Shown: piece after piece, positions 53,170 to 61,951 of the stretch | How positions within the stretch are numbered: the first letter of the stretch is position 1 | Layout of the letters: each line of letters opens with the position of its first letter | Source: Acidisoma sp965199065 | GTDB lineage: Bacteria; Pseudomonadota; Alphaproteobacteria; Acetobacterales; Acetobacteraceae | Reading direction: 5' to 3' | Length of the DNA: 64,000 nt | Assembly (NCBI RefSeq): GCF_965199065.1 | Contig: NZ_CBDAQN010000003.1 | Location: forward strand, 2,046,001-2,110,000 | Program-made: the position numbers and the translations under genes | Notes under the pieces: generated by a model | Seen by the model: the letters and a program-made list of their open reading frames with translations, nothing else | Databases searched by the model: none | What the model was told of the DNA's origin: nothing

Positions 53170-54084
53170 ATGTTCATGCGCATCGATAAGCTACAGGCGG
53201 AACTTCCGGAACCGAAGAAGCCGGAGCCCAACGCGGCCGCGGCACTTCAGGAGCTGCTTGGCGGCAAATACGGTGAGATGTCGACGCTCGGCAACTACAT
53301 GTTCCAGAGCTTCAACTTTCGCAACAAGACCAAGCTGAAGCCGTTCTACAGCCTTGTGTCGAGCATCTTTGCCGAAGAACTTGGGCATGTCGAACTGGTC
53401 AGCACCGGCATCTCCATGCTGAACAATGGCCCCGGCGACCCGACGCCTGACGTTGACATATCCAAGGCTCCCTTCGAGGATATGCAGGATGTCCGTCTCG
53501 CGGGCAGTTTCCTGAGCAACGGCGGCGGCTCGATGCCGATGAACAGCAATGCCGCGTCCTGGAACATGGACATGGTCACCACGACCGGTAACCTGATCAT
53601 CGACCTTCTGCACAATTTCCACCTTGAATGCGGCGCCCGGATTCACAAGCTGCGCGTGTACGAGACGATGACGGAGCCCACCGGTCGCGAGGTTTGCGGC
53701 TACCTGCTCGTGCGCGGTTCCGTGCATGCCCATGCCTATGCGCTCGCCCTCAAGAAGCTGACGGGCGTCGAGATCGAGAAGATGCTGCCGACGCCGAACA
53801 TTAATCTCGACCGCGTTCCCGAGTGCCAGAAGTATCTGAACGAAGGCAGCCATCGCCGCCTGTACAAGTTCAGCCCACACGATTACTCGGAGATGGCAGG
53901 CATCTGGTCCAACGACGAGGTGGCGCTGCCGGGCGATCCGCCGGGCAAGCTCGAGGTCGTCGACGGTCATCCTGAAGGCGGCAAGATTCCGGAGCTTCTC
54001 GGTAATTACGGTGCCTTCGCACCCGACTACGCGCCCGAGGAAATCTTCGACATCGCGACAAAGCTCTACAAGAAGAGCCGCTGA
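53170..54084 (+). CDS. Manganese catalase
   Basis: This 304-residue ferritin-like enzyme breaks down hydrogen peroxide with a dinuclear manganese site. Likely ligands are E36, E70 and H73 (EELGHVE), E153 (HLECGAR) and H186 (SVHAHAY). The N-terminus MFMRIDKLQAELP and overall length are typical. It is transcribed alone after a 193-base leader, downstream of the PPOX-fold protein. No haem catalase gene is present in the window. Confidence 0.94.
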   Translation: MFMRIDKLQAELPEPKKPEPNAAAALQELLGGKYGEMSTLGNYMFQSFNFRNKTKLKPFYSLVSSIFAEELGHVELVSTGISMLNNGPGDPTPDVDISKAPFEDMQDVRLAGSFLSNGGGSMPMNSNAASWNMDMVTTTGNLIIDLLHNFHLECGARIHKLRVYETMTEPTGREVCGYLLVRGSVHAHAYALALKKLTGVEIEKMLPTPNINLDRVPECQKYLNEGSHRRLYKFSPHDYSEMAGIWSNDEVALPGDPPGKLEVVDGHPEGGKIPELLGNYGAFAPDYAPEEIFDIATKLYKKSR

Positions 54085-54142
54085 CCTAAAGTTAAACCAG
54101 CCGGTGACGAGCGCAAGCTCGCCGCCGGTTCGTTTGCCGATC

Positions 54143-55336
54143 CTACGTCAGGCGCTTTTTATGTTGCGCCGCCAGCGCGAAACCGAAATTTTCGTCCCGG
54201 ATGCCATCTCGTAACGCGCCGAGCATCAGTGCTTGTTGGCTTGGCGGGGCGAGGCCCCCGATGGGCGGGTCGAGATCGAGATTGGTCGGGAACGCATACC
54301 CCTCCGCACAAGCAGCCACCGCATCGGCCGCGCGTTCCATCGTCATCCGTCCGTCTGCCAGCATCGCCTTGAGCACAGGATAGAGCGCTGTGCTCATCCG
54401 GGTGCGGTCGACGCTCTCCATGGCGCGTCCGAAAGCGGACGAAACCTGGAGCAGGTTTGCCATGCGCCGCACATCGGCCGAACGGTTGGTGCCGGCCGCG
54501 TGGAACAGCGCCGGGTTGAAGAAGGCGGCGTCGCCTTTGGCCAGCGGCAGCTGCACATGGTGCGTCTGGAAATAGTCGCGGAATTCAGGGGTGGTGACAG
54601 CCAGATAACCGGGCTCGTAGGCCTGGGAGTAGGGCAGATAGAGGGTCGGGCCGGTTTCCACCGGCATGTCGCAGTGGGCGACCGCCCCCTGCAATGTCAG
54701 AACCGGCGACAGCCTGTGAACATGGGCCGGATACCGTGCCATCTCCGTCGGGGTCATGAAGCCGAGGTGGTAGTCGCGGTGCGGCGATTGCGCGTCGCCG
54801 CCGGGGTTCACGACATTCACCTGTGAGGTGAACTGGTAGGCCGGACCGAGCCAAGCCTCGCTGACCGCCGCCAGGATCTCGTTGCTGTAGTATGCGGCAA
54901 AGACCTCCGGGGCGCGCAGGCACAGTTTCTCGAGCGCGTTCCAAATCCGGTCGTTGGCCCCCGCCTTGGCAAAATGATCGCCGCCGCCGGTGTTCGTCGC
55001 GTGCTGTTCGTCGATGATGGTGCGAAACACCTCGCTCGCGGCATCGACGGGGGCGAGATCGGCGAATGCGCGGCGGAGCACGATGATGCCCGGGCCCGTC
55101 ATCAGGGCCTCGGCCCATTCCGCCAGCAATGCTCGGCGGCCGTCTGGGGTCGCGATGGCGAGGCGCACGGCGTCGCAATCGTAGATGAGGACGCGGGAGA
55201 CGACCTCGGCGGCAAACGGGTAGTCCCCCAGCACCGTCTCGGTGTAGGTGCAGGCTCTGAGGTCGTCGAGCCAGACGCGGTCGGCTGCGAGATAAACCCG
55301 ATCCCCGCGCCGCTGGGTGATGTTGTCGGTCTTCAT
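54143..55336 (-). CDS. Phytanoyl-CoA dioxygenase family protein
   Basis: This 397-residue non-haem iron/2-oxoglutarate oxygenase has the iron ligands H186 and D188 (PHRDYHLG) and H279 (ALFHAAG), with an arginine (NRSADVR) for 2-oxoglutarate. Length is somewhat above simple PhyH proteins. The substrate is unknown; the family includes hydroxylases of ectoine, phosphonates and small metabolites. ATG at 55336 is chosen for the start. It is divergent from a LacI-type regulator across 216 bases with two palindromes, which suggests local control. Confidence 0.85.
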   Translation of the reverse strand: MKTDNITQRRGDRVYLAADRVWLDDLRACTYTETVLGDYPFAAEVVSRVLIYDCDAVRLAIATPDGRRALLAEWAEALMTGPGIIVLRRAFADLAPVDAASEVFRTIIDEQHATNTGGGDHFAKAGANDRIWNALEKLCLRAPEVFAAYYSNEILAAVSEAWLGPAYQFTSQVNVVNPGGDAQSPHRDYHLGFMTPTEMARYPAHVHRLSPVLTLQGAVAHCDMPVETGPTLYLPYSQAYEPGYLAVTTPEFRDYFQTHHVQLPLAKGDAAFFNPALFHAAGTNRSADVRRMANLLQVSSAFGRAMESVDRTRMSTALYPVLKAMLADGRMTMERAADAVAACAEGYAFPTNLDLDPPIGGLAPPSQQALMLGALRDGIRDENFGFALAAQHKKRLT

Positions 55337-55455
55337 GATCGTTGCTCCCGATTTTGATTGTGGGCTCAGCATAGAGCGGCCGAGGGACGCTGGAAGATCA
55401 GAAACCCATCAGAAATACATCAAGCCGCCGGGCCGTTCCGCGCCGCCCTTGGAAT

Positions 55456-55495
55456 GAAGATCTTCCCTCCTCCTTCAAAAAAGAAGTGCTTTCTT
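55456..55495. promoter_or_regulatory. Two palindromes between the dioxygenase and LacI-type genes
   Basis: GAAGATCTTC (55456-55465) is a perfect ten-base palindrome. AAGAA-GTGCT-TTCTT (55481-55495) is a five-base inverted repeat with a five-base spacer. They lie in the divergent intergenic region and could be operators of the LacI-type protein. Confidence 0.45.
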
Positions 55496-55552
55496 CCTGA
55501 TTCGCGCGCGGTCCCCCTCGCCATGATGCAGCGACTCCCGTAACGATCTCTC

Positions 55553-56581
55553 ATGTCCCGAGACTTCCTGATTAAGGAGATCGCTCTCCAGGCCGGCCTC
55601 AGCGTGGCAACCGTTGATCGGGTGATGAATGGCCGTCCCGGCGTGCGGACGCTCACGCAGCAGCGCGTCGCCGAAGCCATCCGCGAACTGGAGACGCAGA
55701 ACCGTCAGCGCGCGCTGACCGGGCGCAAGTTCATCATCGACCTGGTGATGGAGGCGCCGGTGCGCTTTACCAACGAGGTGCGCGCCGCCCTGGAAGCCGA
55801 GTTGCCGACGCTCGAGCCGGCGGTTTTCCGGTCTCGTTTCCACCTTTGGGAGACGCTGCCCGCTCAGGCGATGGCGCAGGCGCTCGACCAGATCCGGGAG
55901 ACGGGCAGCCACGGCGTCATCCTCAAGGCACCCGACGTGCCCGAGGTGGTGGCGGCCGTGGGCCGCCTGGTCGAGGCGGGCATTCCCGTCGTGACGATCG
56001 CGACCGACCTGCCGCATTCCGGCAGGCGGGCCTATGTCGGGATCGACAACCGGGCAGCCGGTGAGACCGCCGCCTATCTCATCGGAGCCTGGCTCGGGAC
56101 GTTGCGCTGCCGTGTCCTCGTCACGATCAGCAGCAGCCGGTTCCGGGGCGAGGAGGAACGCGAGGCGGGGTTCCGGCAGGCGCTGCGGCGGCGGCACCCG
56201 AATATCGGCATCGTCGAGATCAGCGAGGGCCACGGCATGGACCGGGAGACCGTCGCGCTCGCTCGTCAGGCGCTCATGGAGGACCGCATGATCGTGGGCG
56301 CGTATTCGATCGGCGGCGGCAACACGGCGGTGCTGGCCGCCTTCGCGGAGGCCGGCCGCGTGTGCATGGTCTTCATCGCGCACGACCTTGACGCGGATAA
56401 CGCCCTGCTGCTGAAGGAAGGCCGCATCCGCGCCGTGCTGCACCACGACCTGCGGCAGGATATGCGTATCGCCTGCCGCCACATCATGCACGCCCATGGC
56501 GCGCTGCGAGAGGTCGAGGCCACGCTCTCCGCCGTTCAGGTCATCACGCCCTTCAACCTGCCGCCGACGTTCGACGGCTGA
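55553..56581 (+). CDS. LacI-family transcriptional regulator
   Basis: This 342-residue regulator has an N-terminal helix-turn-helix (IKEIALQAGLSVATVDRVMNG, about residues 7-27). A periplasmic-binding-protein-like effector domain follows (residues 60-340), with RRAYVGIDNRAAGETAAYL. It probably senses a sugar-like ligand. It is divergent from the dioxygenase gene, the most likely target. The gene ends two bases before the convergent pssA gene. Confidence 0.92.
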   Translation: MSRDFLIKEIALQAGLSVATVDRVMNGRPGVRTLTQQRVAEAIRELETQNRQRALTGRKFIIDLVMEAPVRFTNEVRAALEAELPTLEPAVFRSRFHLWETLPAQAMAQALDQIRETGSHGVILKAPDVPEVVAAVGRLVEAGIPVVTIATDLPHSGRRAYVGIDNRAAGETAAYLIGAWLGTLRCRVLVTISSSRFRGEEEREAGFRQALRRRHPNIGIVEISEGHGMDRETVALARQALMEDRMIVGAYSIGGGNTAVLAAFAEAGRVCMVFIAHDLDADNALLLKEGRIRAVLHHDLRQDMRIACRHIMHAHGALREVEATLSAVQVITPFNLPPTFDG

Positions 56582-56583
56582 CG

Positions 56584-57462
56584 TTACGGGCCGTCGGCCA
56601 CGTCTTCGCCGCGCATGACCTCGGCCTCCTGCCGCAGCCGGCGGAAGCTGCGGGTGCTGAAAGGCAGCATGGCGACGTAGAGAATGCCGGCCGCCGCCAG
56701 AGCGGCCCAGGGCTCGGCCAGCAGGATCGCGGCGAAGGCGCCGGTGCCGAGCAGCAGGGGCAGCACGACCTCGGCCGGGACCTTGAAGTTCTTGAAACTC
56801 CAGACCGGCACGGTGGAGACGAGCAGGATGGCGGTGCCGATCACCACCAGCGCCACGATGGCCGGCGAATGCGAGAGCGTCTCGAGCCAGGGCAGGGCGA
56901 GCGACCGCGCCTCCAGCCCGACGAAGATGGGAAACAGCGCGAGCAGCGCCCCGGCGGGGGCTGGAACGCCGGTAAAGAAGCCTGCCGTATAGGTGGCGAC
57001 GGGCGTCGCATCCAGCGCCGCGTTGAAGCGCGCGAGGCGCAGCGCCATGCAGACGGCGAACATGAGCGACGGGATGAAACCGACGCCGCCATAGAGCCGC
57101 AGCGACCACAGGTAGAGCAGAAAGGCGGGCGCGACGCCGAAGCATAGGAAGTCCGCGAGGCTGTCGAACTCGGCGCCGAAACGCGAGGTCGCTTTCAGCA
57201 GGCGCGCGATCCGCCCGTCGAGCCCGTCGATGACGGCGGCGACCGCGATCGCGATGACGGCGGCGTCGAAGCGGCCGTCGAGCCCGAAGCGCATGCCGGT
57301 CAGCCCGGCGCAGAGCCCCAGCATGGTGAGCAGATTGGGCAGGACCCGGTTGAAGGACGGGCCCTTGAAGCGCGGGCGGTGGGCTGGGCGCTTGAGGCGG
57401 CGTCGGCGCCGGGCCGGCCAGATGCGGCCATCCGGCGCACCGGCGGCGCGCGGCTCGCTCAT
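56584..57462 (-). CDS. pssA: CDP-diacylglycerol-serine O-phosphatidyltransferase
   Basis: This 292-residue membrane enzyme makes phosphatidylserine. The CDP-alcohol phosphotransferase signature DGX2ARX8GX3DX3D is intact (DGRIARLLKATSRFGAEFDS region, about residues 80-110). Several membrane segments follow. The basic N-terminus (RRRRRLKRPAHR) is longer than in many relatives. The ATG overlaps the psd stop (ATGA), so psd and pssA form a phosphatidylethanolamine operon. Confidence 0.95.
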   Translation of the reverse strand: MSEPRAAGAPDGRIWPARRRRRLKRPAHRPRFKGPSFNRVLPNLLTMLGLCAGLTGMRFGLDGRFDAAVIAIAVAAVIDGLDGRIARLLKATSRFGAEFDSLADFLCFGVAPAFLLYLWSLRLYGGVGFIPSLMFAVCMALRLARFNAALDATPVATYTAGFFTGVPAPAGALLALFPIFVGLEARSLALPWLETLSHSPAIVALVVIGTAILLVSTVPVWSFKNFKVPAEVVLPLLLGTGAFAAILLAEPWAALAAAGILYVAMLPFSTRSFRRLRQEAEVMRGEDVADGP

Positions 57463-58277
57463 ATCATCCCGGGGTCGGGCTCCGCCCCCATCGTCGGATC
57501 CAGCGCCGACGGCGGCTTCACGTCGGCATCGGGCTCGGCCAGGGGCGAGGGCGTGGGATCGGCGACGGTCGGGGGCTCCGGCCTGACGGGCGGCTCCGGC
57601 TCCGGCTCGCCCGAGAGTTCGGCGATCACGCTCTCGCCGCCGATCATGGTCTGTCCTTCGGTGACCAGGGGCAGAACGCCGGCGGGCAGGTAGATGTCGG
57701 TGCGGCTGCCGAAGCGGATGATGCCGAAGCGGCTTCCCGCCTGAACATGGTCGCCTTCCTTCACGTCGCAGAGGATGCGGCGCGCGATGAGGCCGGCGAT
57801 CTGCACGACGGCGATCTCCCGCCCATCCGGCAGCCGGATGGCGAGCGCGTTGCGCTCGTTCTCGTCGGAGGCCTTGTCGAGGTTCGCGCTCAGGAACTTG
57901 CCGTGCCGGTAGGCGATGCGCGTCACCGTGCCGTCCGCCGGCATGCGGTTCACGTGCACGTCGAGCACCGAGAGGAAGATCGCGACGCGCCAGCGCGGCA
58001 TGATGCCGAGGCCGAGTTCAGGCGGCGGGGCGGCAAGGGCGATGCTGACGATATGTCCGTCGGCCGGGGCGAGGAGCGCCCCGGGGCGCGGCGGCGGGAA
58101 GCGCTCGGGGTCGCGGAAGAAGTAGAGACAGAACAGGATGAAGACGACGCCGATCCAGGCGATCCAGCTGGCGAAGATGAGCCCGGCCAGGACCAGGATC
58201 GCGCCGATGACCAGAAAAGGCCTTGCCGCCGGATGCGGCGGAGAGAGGACGTAACGGAAAGCACTGCCATGAGCCAT
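57459..58277 (-). CDS. psd: Phosphatidylserine decarboxylase with acidic proline-rich tail
   Basis: This 272-residue pyruvoyl enzyme converts phosphatidylserine to phosphatidylethanolamine. Two N-terminal hydrophobic segments anchor it. Self-cleavage is expected between G190 and S191 in IRFGSRTDIY, the FGSR-type site of short Psd proteins. Residues 222-272 form an unusual tail rich in proline, glutamate and aspartate that would sit on the small pyruvoyl subunit. The gene precedes pssA with a four-base overlap. Confidence 0.93.
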   Translation of the reverse strand: MAHGSAFRYVLSPPHPAARPFLVIGAILVLAGLIFASWIAWIGVVFILFCLYFFRDPERFPPPRPGALLAPADGHIVSIALAAPPPELGLGIMPRWRVAIFLSVLDVHVNRMPADGTVTRIAYRHGKFLSANLDKASDENERNALAIRLPDGREIAVVQIAGLIARRILCDVKEGDHVQAGSRFGIIRFGSRTDIYLPAGVLPLVTEGQTMIGGESVIAELSGEPEPEPPVRPEPPTVADPTPSPLAEPDADVKPPSALDPTMGAEPDPGMI

Positions 58278-58384
58278 GATGGCGGGGTGTTATCAGGTCT
58301 ACCCCCGGCTTGTCTCCCCTGCACGGGCGCGCTCCGATCCGGCGGGCTCGTCTCACCCATTGGCGCCCGGCCCCTCTGGAAGGC

Positions 58385-59722
58385 TTACGCCCCGCTCATG
58401 TGCCTCTCGCCGTGCCGCAGCCGGCTTTTGTACGGGTGGCGATAAAGCCGCGCCAGCGCGGGAGGGAGCGGCGCCTGGGAGGCTTCGGCCGCCGTCGGCA
58501 TATGGAACACCTGGCCCGGGTAGATGCGGCGCGGGTCGCGGATCTGGCTCCGGTTCGCCGCGAAGATTGCCGTGTAGGTAACGCCCCGACCGTAGCTGTG
58601 ACGGGCGATGGTCCAGAGGCAATCGCCCGGCTGCACCACAGCCTGCCCCGGCGCCAGGGCGCTGGTGAGGCTGGCGCGGGCGAAGGGCACCTCGCTGCGC
58701 GCCACCACCGCACCGCTGGCCGCCAGCTCATCCGTGCGCAGCTTGTAGATGCCCGGAGGCATGTCCGAGGGGGGCGCCAGCGTCCAGACGCCTTGGGCGT
58801 CCGCCACCGCGTCGCCGACCGCGTGGTTGTTCACATAGAGCCGAACCGTCCGGGCCGAGGCCGCATGGCCGGTGAAGCGGATGCGGCCCTGATCGTCATA
58901 CTGGACGATGTCGAGCCCGACCGGCCCGGGGTGGCTGCCGGGCGGCGCCAGAAGCAGGCGAGGCGGCCCATCGCCCTGGGTCAGAACCACCATCGGGCCC
59001 GACTTGAGCTGCGCGCCGGGAACGCCTGCGACCGCCGCAGCTTTCGCCGGCTGGCCTGGCAGGCTGAGAAGAACCGTCGTCTGCGCGGCCTTGTCGCCGG
59101 CCGCCGCCTTCGCGTCGCCGACCGAAAGCTGATGGACGCCGGAGGGCAACCCGGCGTTGGGCAGGAACACCCACTGCCCGTTGGTGTCGGTCGTCGTGGT
59201 GCCGAGGATCGTCACGCCGCTGTGGATGGTGAGCGTTTCGCCCGGCTGGGCCTGGCCGGCCATCACCAGCGCGCCGTCCTTGTCGACGCGCACAACATCG
59301 ACGTTCGGCGCGGCCGTGTGGGAGACCGCCGGCTTGGGGGCCGGCTTGGGGGCTGGCTTGGGAGGCGCGGCGGCCTGGGTCGCCGCCAGCTTGACGGGCG
59401 CTGCCGGAACCGCCTGTGCCGGATGCAAGGCCGCTTCCTGGACTTTCTGAACAGCCGGGGCGGACGGTGGAGGTTTGGCCGCGACCGCCACGGGATGCGC
59501 GGGCGGCGCCTGAACGGCACTGGCGGCCGGAGTTTGCGCCGGGTGCCCGACAACGGGCTCCGCATGGTCGGCCTCGAAGAAGTAGCCGGCGCCTGCCGCT
59601 GCCGCACAGACCACCACGAGCGCCAGCACGGCGAAGGATCGTCCGCCGCGCGCCGCAGGAGCCGGATTTGGCTGAGTAGCCTGGGTCATTAGTTCTGCAT
59701 CCCGACTTTCTTGCGAAGCCAT
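58385..59722 (-). CDS. LysM-domain envelope protein with Ig-like repeats
   Basis: This 445-residue protein has one N-terminal membrane anchor (about residues 29-49) and a long alanine/proline-rich spacer (about 50-140). Two bacterial Ig-like modules follow (GALVMAGQAQPGETLTIH and GRIRFTGHAASARTVRLY). A C-terminal LysM domain (VVQPGDCLWTIARHSYG ... IYPGQVFHMP) binds peptidoglycan. It probably spans the periplasm. ATG at 59722 or 59689 may be the start. It lies upstream of psd-pssA on the same strand after a 107-base gap. Confidence 0.85.
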   Translation of the reverse strand: MASQESRDAELMTQATQPNPAPAARGGRSFAVLALVVVCAAAAGAGYFFEADHAEPVVGHPAQTPAASAVQAPPAHPVAVAAKPPPSAPAVQKVQEAALHPAQAVPAAPVKLAATQAAAPPKPAPKPAPKPAVSHTAAPNVDVVRVDKDGALVMAGQAQPGETLTIHSGVTILGTTTTDTNGQWVFLPNAGLPSGVHQLSVGDAKAAAGDKAAQTTVLLSLPGQPAKAAAVAGVPGAQLKSGPMVVLTQGDGPPRLLLAPPGSHPGPVGLDIVQYDDQGRIRFTGHAASARTVRLYVNNHAVGDAVADAQGVWTLAPPSDMPPGIYKLRTDELAASGAVVARSEVPFARASLTSALAPGQAVVQPGDCLWTIARHSYGRGVTYTAIFAANRSQIRDPRRIYPGQVFHMPTAAEASQAPLPPALARLYRHPYKSRLRHGERHMSGA

Positions 59723-59924
59723 AACTTAAGAGAATCTAAATACCACGATCCTGTGAGGCTTGCTCGGTCTTTACGTTATCGGATGTCTCTCTTCCGGTGT
59801 GCGAGGGTTGCATCCCGAGGGTGGCCCTGCCACCAAGGCCATAGAAACCCCCTTCGCAGAGGCGGCATTCTCGTCTTGATGGGCAGCCGCCTGTCGGACC
59901 TCAATCATGCAAAGGACAAGTGCG

Positions 59925-60509
59925 ATGCCGGCGATCAAAGCGGTCACTGTTTTCGGGGGTGCGGCATCTGGCCTTGACCCCGTCTGCCGCGAAACCGCAC
60001 TCGCGCTCGGCCGGGGGCTGGCGCGAGCCGGGATCACGGTGATCTTCGGCGGCGGCAGCATCGGCATGATGGGCGCCGTCGCCGATGGCGCGCTCGGCGA
60101 AGGCGGTGAAGTCATCGGCATCATCCCGGATTTCCTTGCGCGGAGGGAAATCGCTCATACTTCCGTCTCCGAAATGATTGTGACGGACAGCATGCATAGC
60201 CGCAAGCGCCGGATGTTCGAGCTCTCGGATGCCTTCGTGACGCTGCCGGGCGGCCTCGGCACGCTGGACGAGACCTTCGAGATGATCACCTGGCGGCAGC
60301 TCGACCTGCATTCCAAGCCCATCATCATCTGCGACGCGGGCGGCTGGGCCGGGCCGTTCCTGGCCTTGATCGAGGCCTTGATCGCCCAGGGTTTCGCGCC
60401 TGATCATGCCCGTGGTCTCTATGAGGTGCTGGGCAGCGCCGAGGCGGTGGTCGCCCGCCTGAGCGAACTTCCGGCGATCGAGGAAGCGACCGCCGTCTCC
60501 CGACTGTAG
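59925..60509 (+). CDS. LOG family (TIGR00730) nucleoside-5'-monophosphate phosphoribohydrolase
   Basis: This 194-residue Rossmann-fold protein has the catalytic signature SRKRRM (92-97) and PGGLGTLDE (108-116) of LOG proteins, plus the FGGGSIGMMG nucleotide loop. Members release cytokinin bases or other bases from nucleoside monophosphates. Bacterial targets are often uncertain. ATG at 59925 is chosen because AAAGGA lies eight bases upstream; an ATG at 59907 is in frame. rlmJ starts five bases after the stop. Confidence 0.9.
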   Translation: MPAIKAVTVFGGAASGLDPVCRETALALGRGLARAGITVIFGGGSIGMMGAVADGALGEGGEVIGIIPDFLARREIAHTSVSEMIVTDSMHSRKRRMFELSDAFVTLPGGLGTLDETFEMITWRQLDLHSKPIIICDAGGWAGPFLALIEALIAQGFAPDHARGLYEVLGSAEAVVARLSELPAIEEATAVSRL

Positions 60510-60514
60510 GCCCG

Positions 60515-61360
60515 TTGAACTACCGCCACGCCTTCCATGCCGGCAACTTCGCCGACTGCATGAAGCATGTGCTGCTGGTCTGGATGCTGCGGGCGCTCGC
60601 CCGGAAGCCGGCGGGGTTCATGGCGCTCGACACCCATGCCGGCCTCGGCCGCTACGACCTCGGCGGCGACCAAGCCTCGCGCACGGGCGAGTGGCGCGGC
60701 GGCATCGGCCGGTTGCTGGCGGCGCGCGATGCGGGTCTCTCGATGCCGGAGGGGATCGGCGACTACCTCGGACTGGTTGACCGCCCGGATCTGTTCGGCA
60801 GTGGGCTCTACCCCGGTTCGCCCGCACTGATCGAGGCGCTGTTGCGCCCAGAGGACCGGCTCGTCTGCTGCGAACTGCATCCCGAGGATCAGGCCGGGCT
60901 GCGCGCTCTCATGCGTGGCCATCCCCAGGTCTCGGTTCATCTTCGCGACGGCTATGAGGCGATCCGGGCCTTCCTGCCGCCGCGCGAACGCCGGGCGCTT
61001 GTGCTCATCGATCCACCCTATGAAGCGCCCGACGAGTTTGCCCGCCTGACGGAGGCGCTTCGTCAGGGATGCATCAGGTTCCCCTCAGGAATTTTGGTCG
61101 TCTGGTATCCCATCAAGCACCGCGCGCCGGCTCGCGCCTTTCACGCGGCGGTGGCCGAGGCCGGCATCCGCGACGTGGTGGCGGTGGAACTGCTGCTGCG
61201 CGAGCCGACCGACGCCGACCGGCTGAACGGCTGCGGCCTGCTGGTGGTCAACCCGCCCTGGCGCTTCATGGAAGAGGCCGAGCCGATGCTCGCCAGCCTT
61301 GCGGCCATCTTCGCCGGAGACGAAGGCACCGCCCGCGCCGTCCGCATCGCCGGAGAGTAA
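60515..61360 (+). CDS. rlmJ: 23S rRNA (adenine-2030-N6)-methyltransferase
   Basis: This 281-residue SAM-dependent methyltransferase modifies A2030 of 23S rRNA. It starts with a rare TTG codon (NYRHAFHAGNFADCMKH follows, the invariant family N-terminus). The catalytic motif is DPPY at 166-169, and the helical insert typical of RlmJ is present. It is probably co-transcribed with the LOG gene and ends four bases before the convergent Nudix gene. Confidence 0.93.
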   Translation: MNYRHAFHAGNFADCMKHVLLVWMLRALARKPAGFMALDTHAGLGRYDLGGDQASRTGEWRGGIGRLLAARDAGLSMPEGIGDYLGLVDRPDLFGSGLYPGSPALIEALLRPEDRLVCCELHPEDQAGLRALMRGHPQVSVHLRDGYEAIRAFLPPRERRALVLIDPPYEAPDEFARLTEALRQGCIRFPSGILVVWYPIKHRAPARAFHAAVAEAGIRDVVAVELLLREPTDADRLNGCGLLVVNPPWRFMEEAEPMLASLAAIFAGDEGTARAVRIAGE

Positions 61361-61363
61361 GGC

Positions 61364-61948
61364 TCAGGCCGAGATGCCGTGTAGCTTGGCCCATTGCAGC
61401 AGCAGCATGGTCTTGGCGTCGACGATGCGACCCTCCCCGATCATGGCGACGGCCTCGTCCAGCGTCAGCTCGACGACCTCGATATCCTCGCCTTCGTCAG
61501 CCAAGCCGCCGCCGCGGCCGATGTGGTCCTCGGCGCTGTAGGTCGCGACGAAGAAGGACAGCCGCTCGCTGAAGCAGCCCGGGCTCATGAAGGCGTCGAA
61601 GACGTGGCGCGGGTTGGAAATGCGGTAGCCCATCTCCTCCTCGGCCTCGCGGATGATGGCCGTCTTGGGGTCGTCCTGGTCCAGCATGCCGGCGCAGACT
61701 TCCAGCAACGGATGCGGATAGCCGTTGAGGTAGGTCACGAACCGGATCTGCCGGACCAGGAGCACCGTGCCACGAGCCGGATCATAGGGCAGGATCGCCG
61801 CGGCGTTGCCGTGGTCGTAGAGCTCGCGCCGCAGGGGCTGCCAGCCGCCGTCGCGGCGGCGCTGCTCGAACTCGAGCCGGCGCAGCAGGTACTTCTCGTC
61901 CGAGAGAACCGTCTCGCGCAGGTTCCGGATCGGGCTTTCGTCCGCCAT
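61364..61948 (-). CDS. Nudix hydrolase, NudK-like
   Basis: This 194-residue enzyme has a Nudix box of the NudK kind: CAGMLDQDDP, then REAEEEMGY. The usual glutamate after the first glycine block is aspartate, as in E. coli NudK (GDP-mannose pyrophosphatase). The downstream MSPGCFSERLSFFVA segment also matches NudK. It should hydrolyse GDP-mannose or related nucleotide sugars. It follows the 2OG oxygenase gene by three bases. Confidence 0.87.
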   Translation of the reverse strand: MADESPIRNLRETVLSDEKYLLRRLEFEQRRRDGGWQPLRRELYDHGNAAAILPYDPARGTVLLVRQIRFVTYLNGYPHPLLEVCAGMLDQDDPKTAIIREAEEEMGYRISNPRHVFDAFMSPGCFSERLSFFVATYSAEDHIGRGGGLADEGEDIEVVELTLDEAVAMIGEGRIVDAKTMLLLQWAKLHGISA

Positions 61949-61951
61949 CGG

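Noticed and set aside
53000..53170. General stress (EcfG-type) promoter before manganese catalase
   Set aside because: A GGAAC box at the right distance from a CGTT box could not be found; only partial matches occur.
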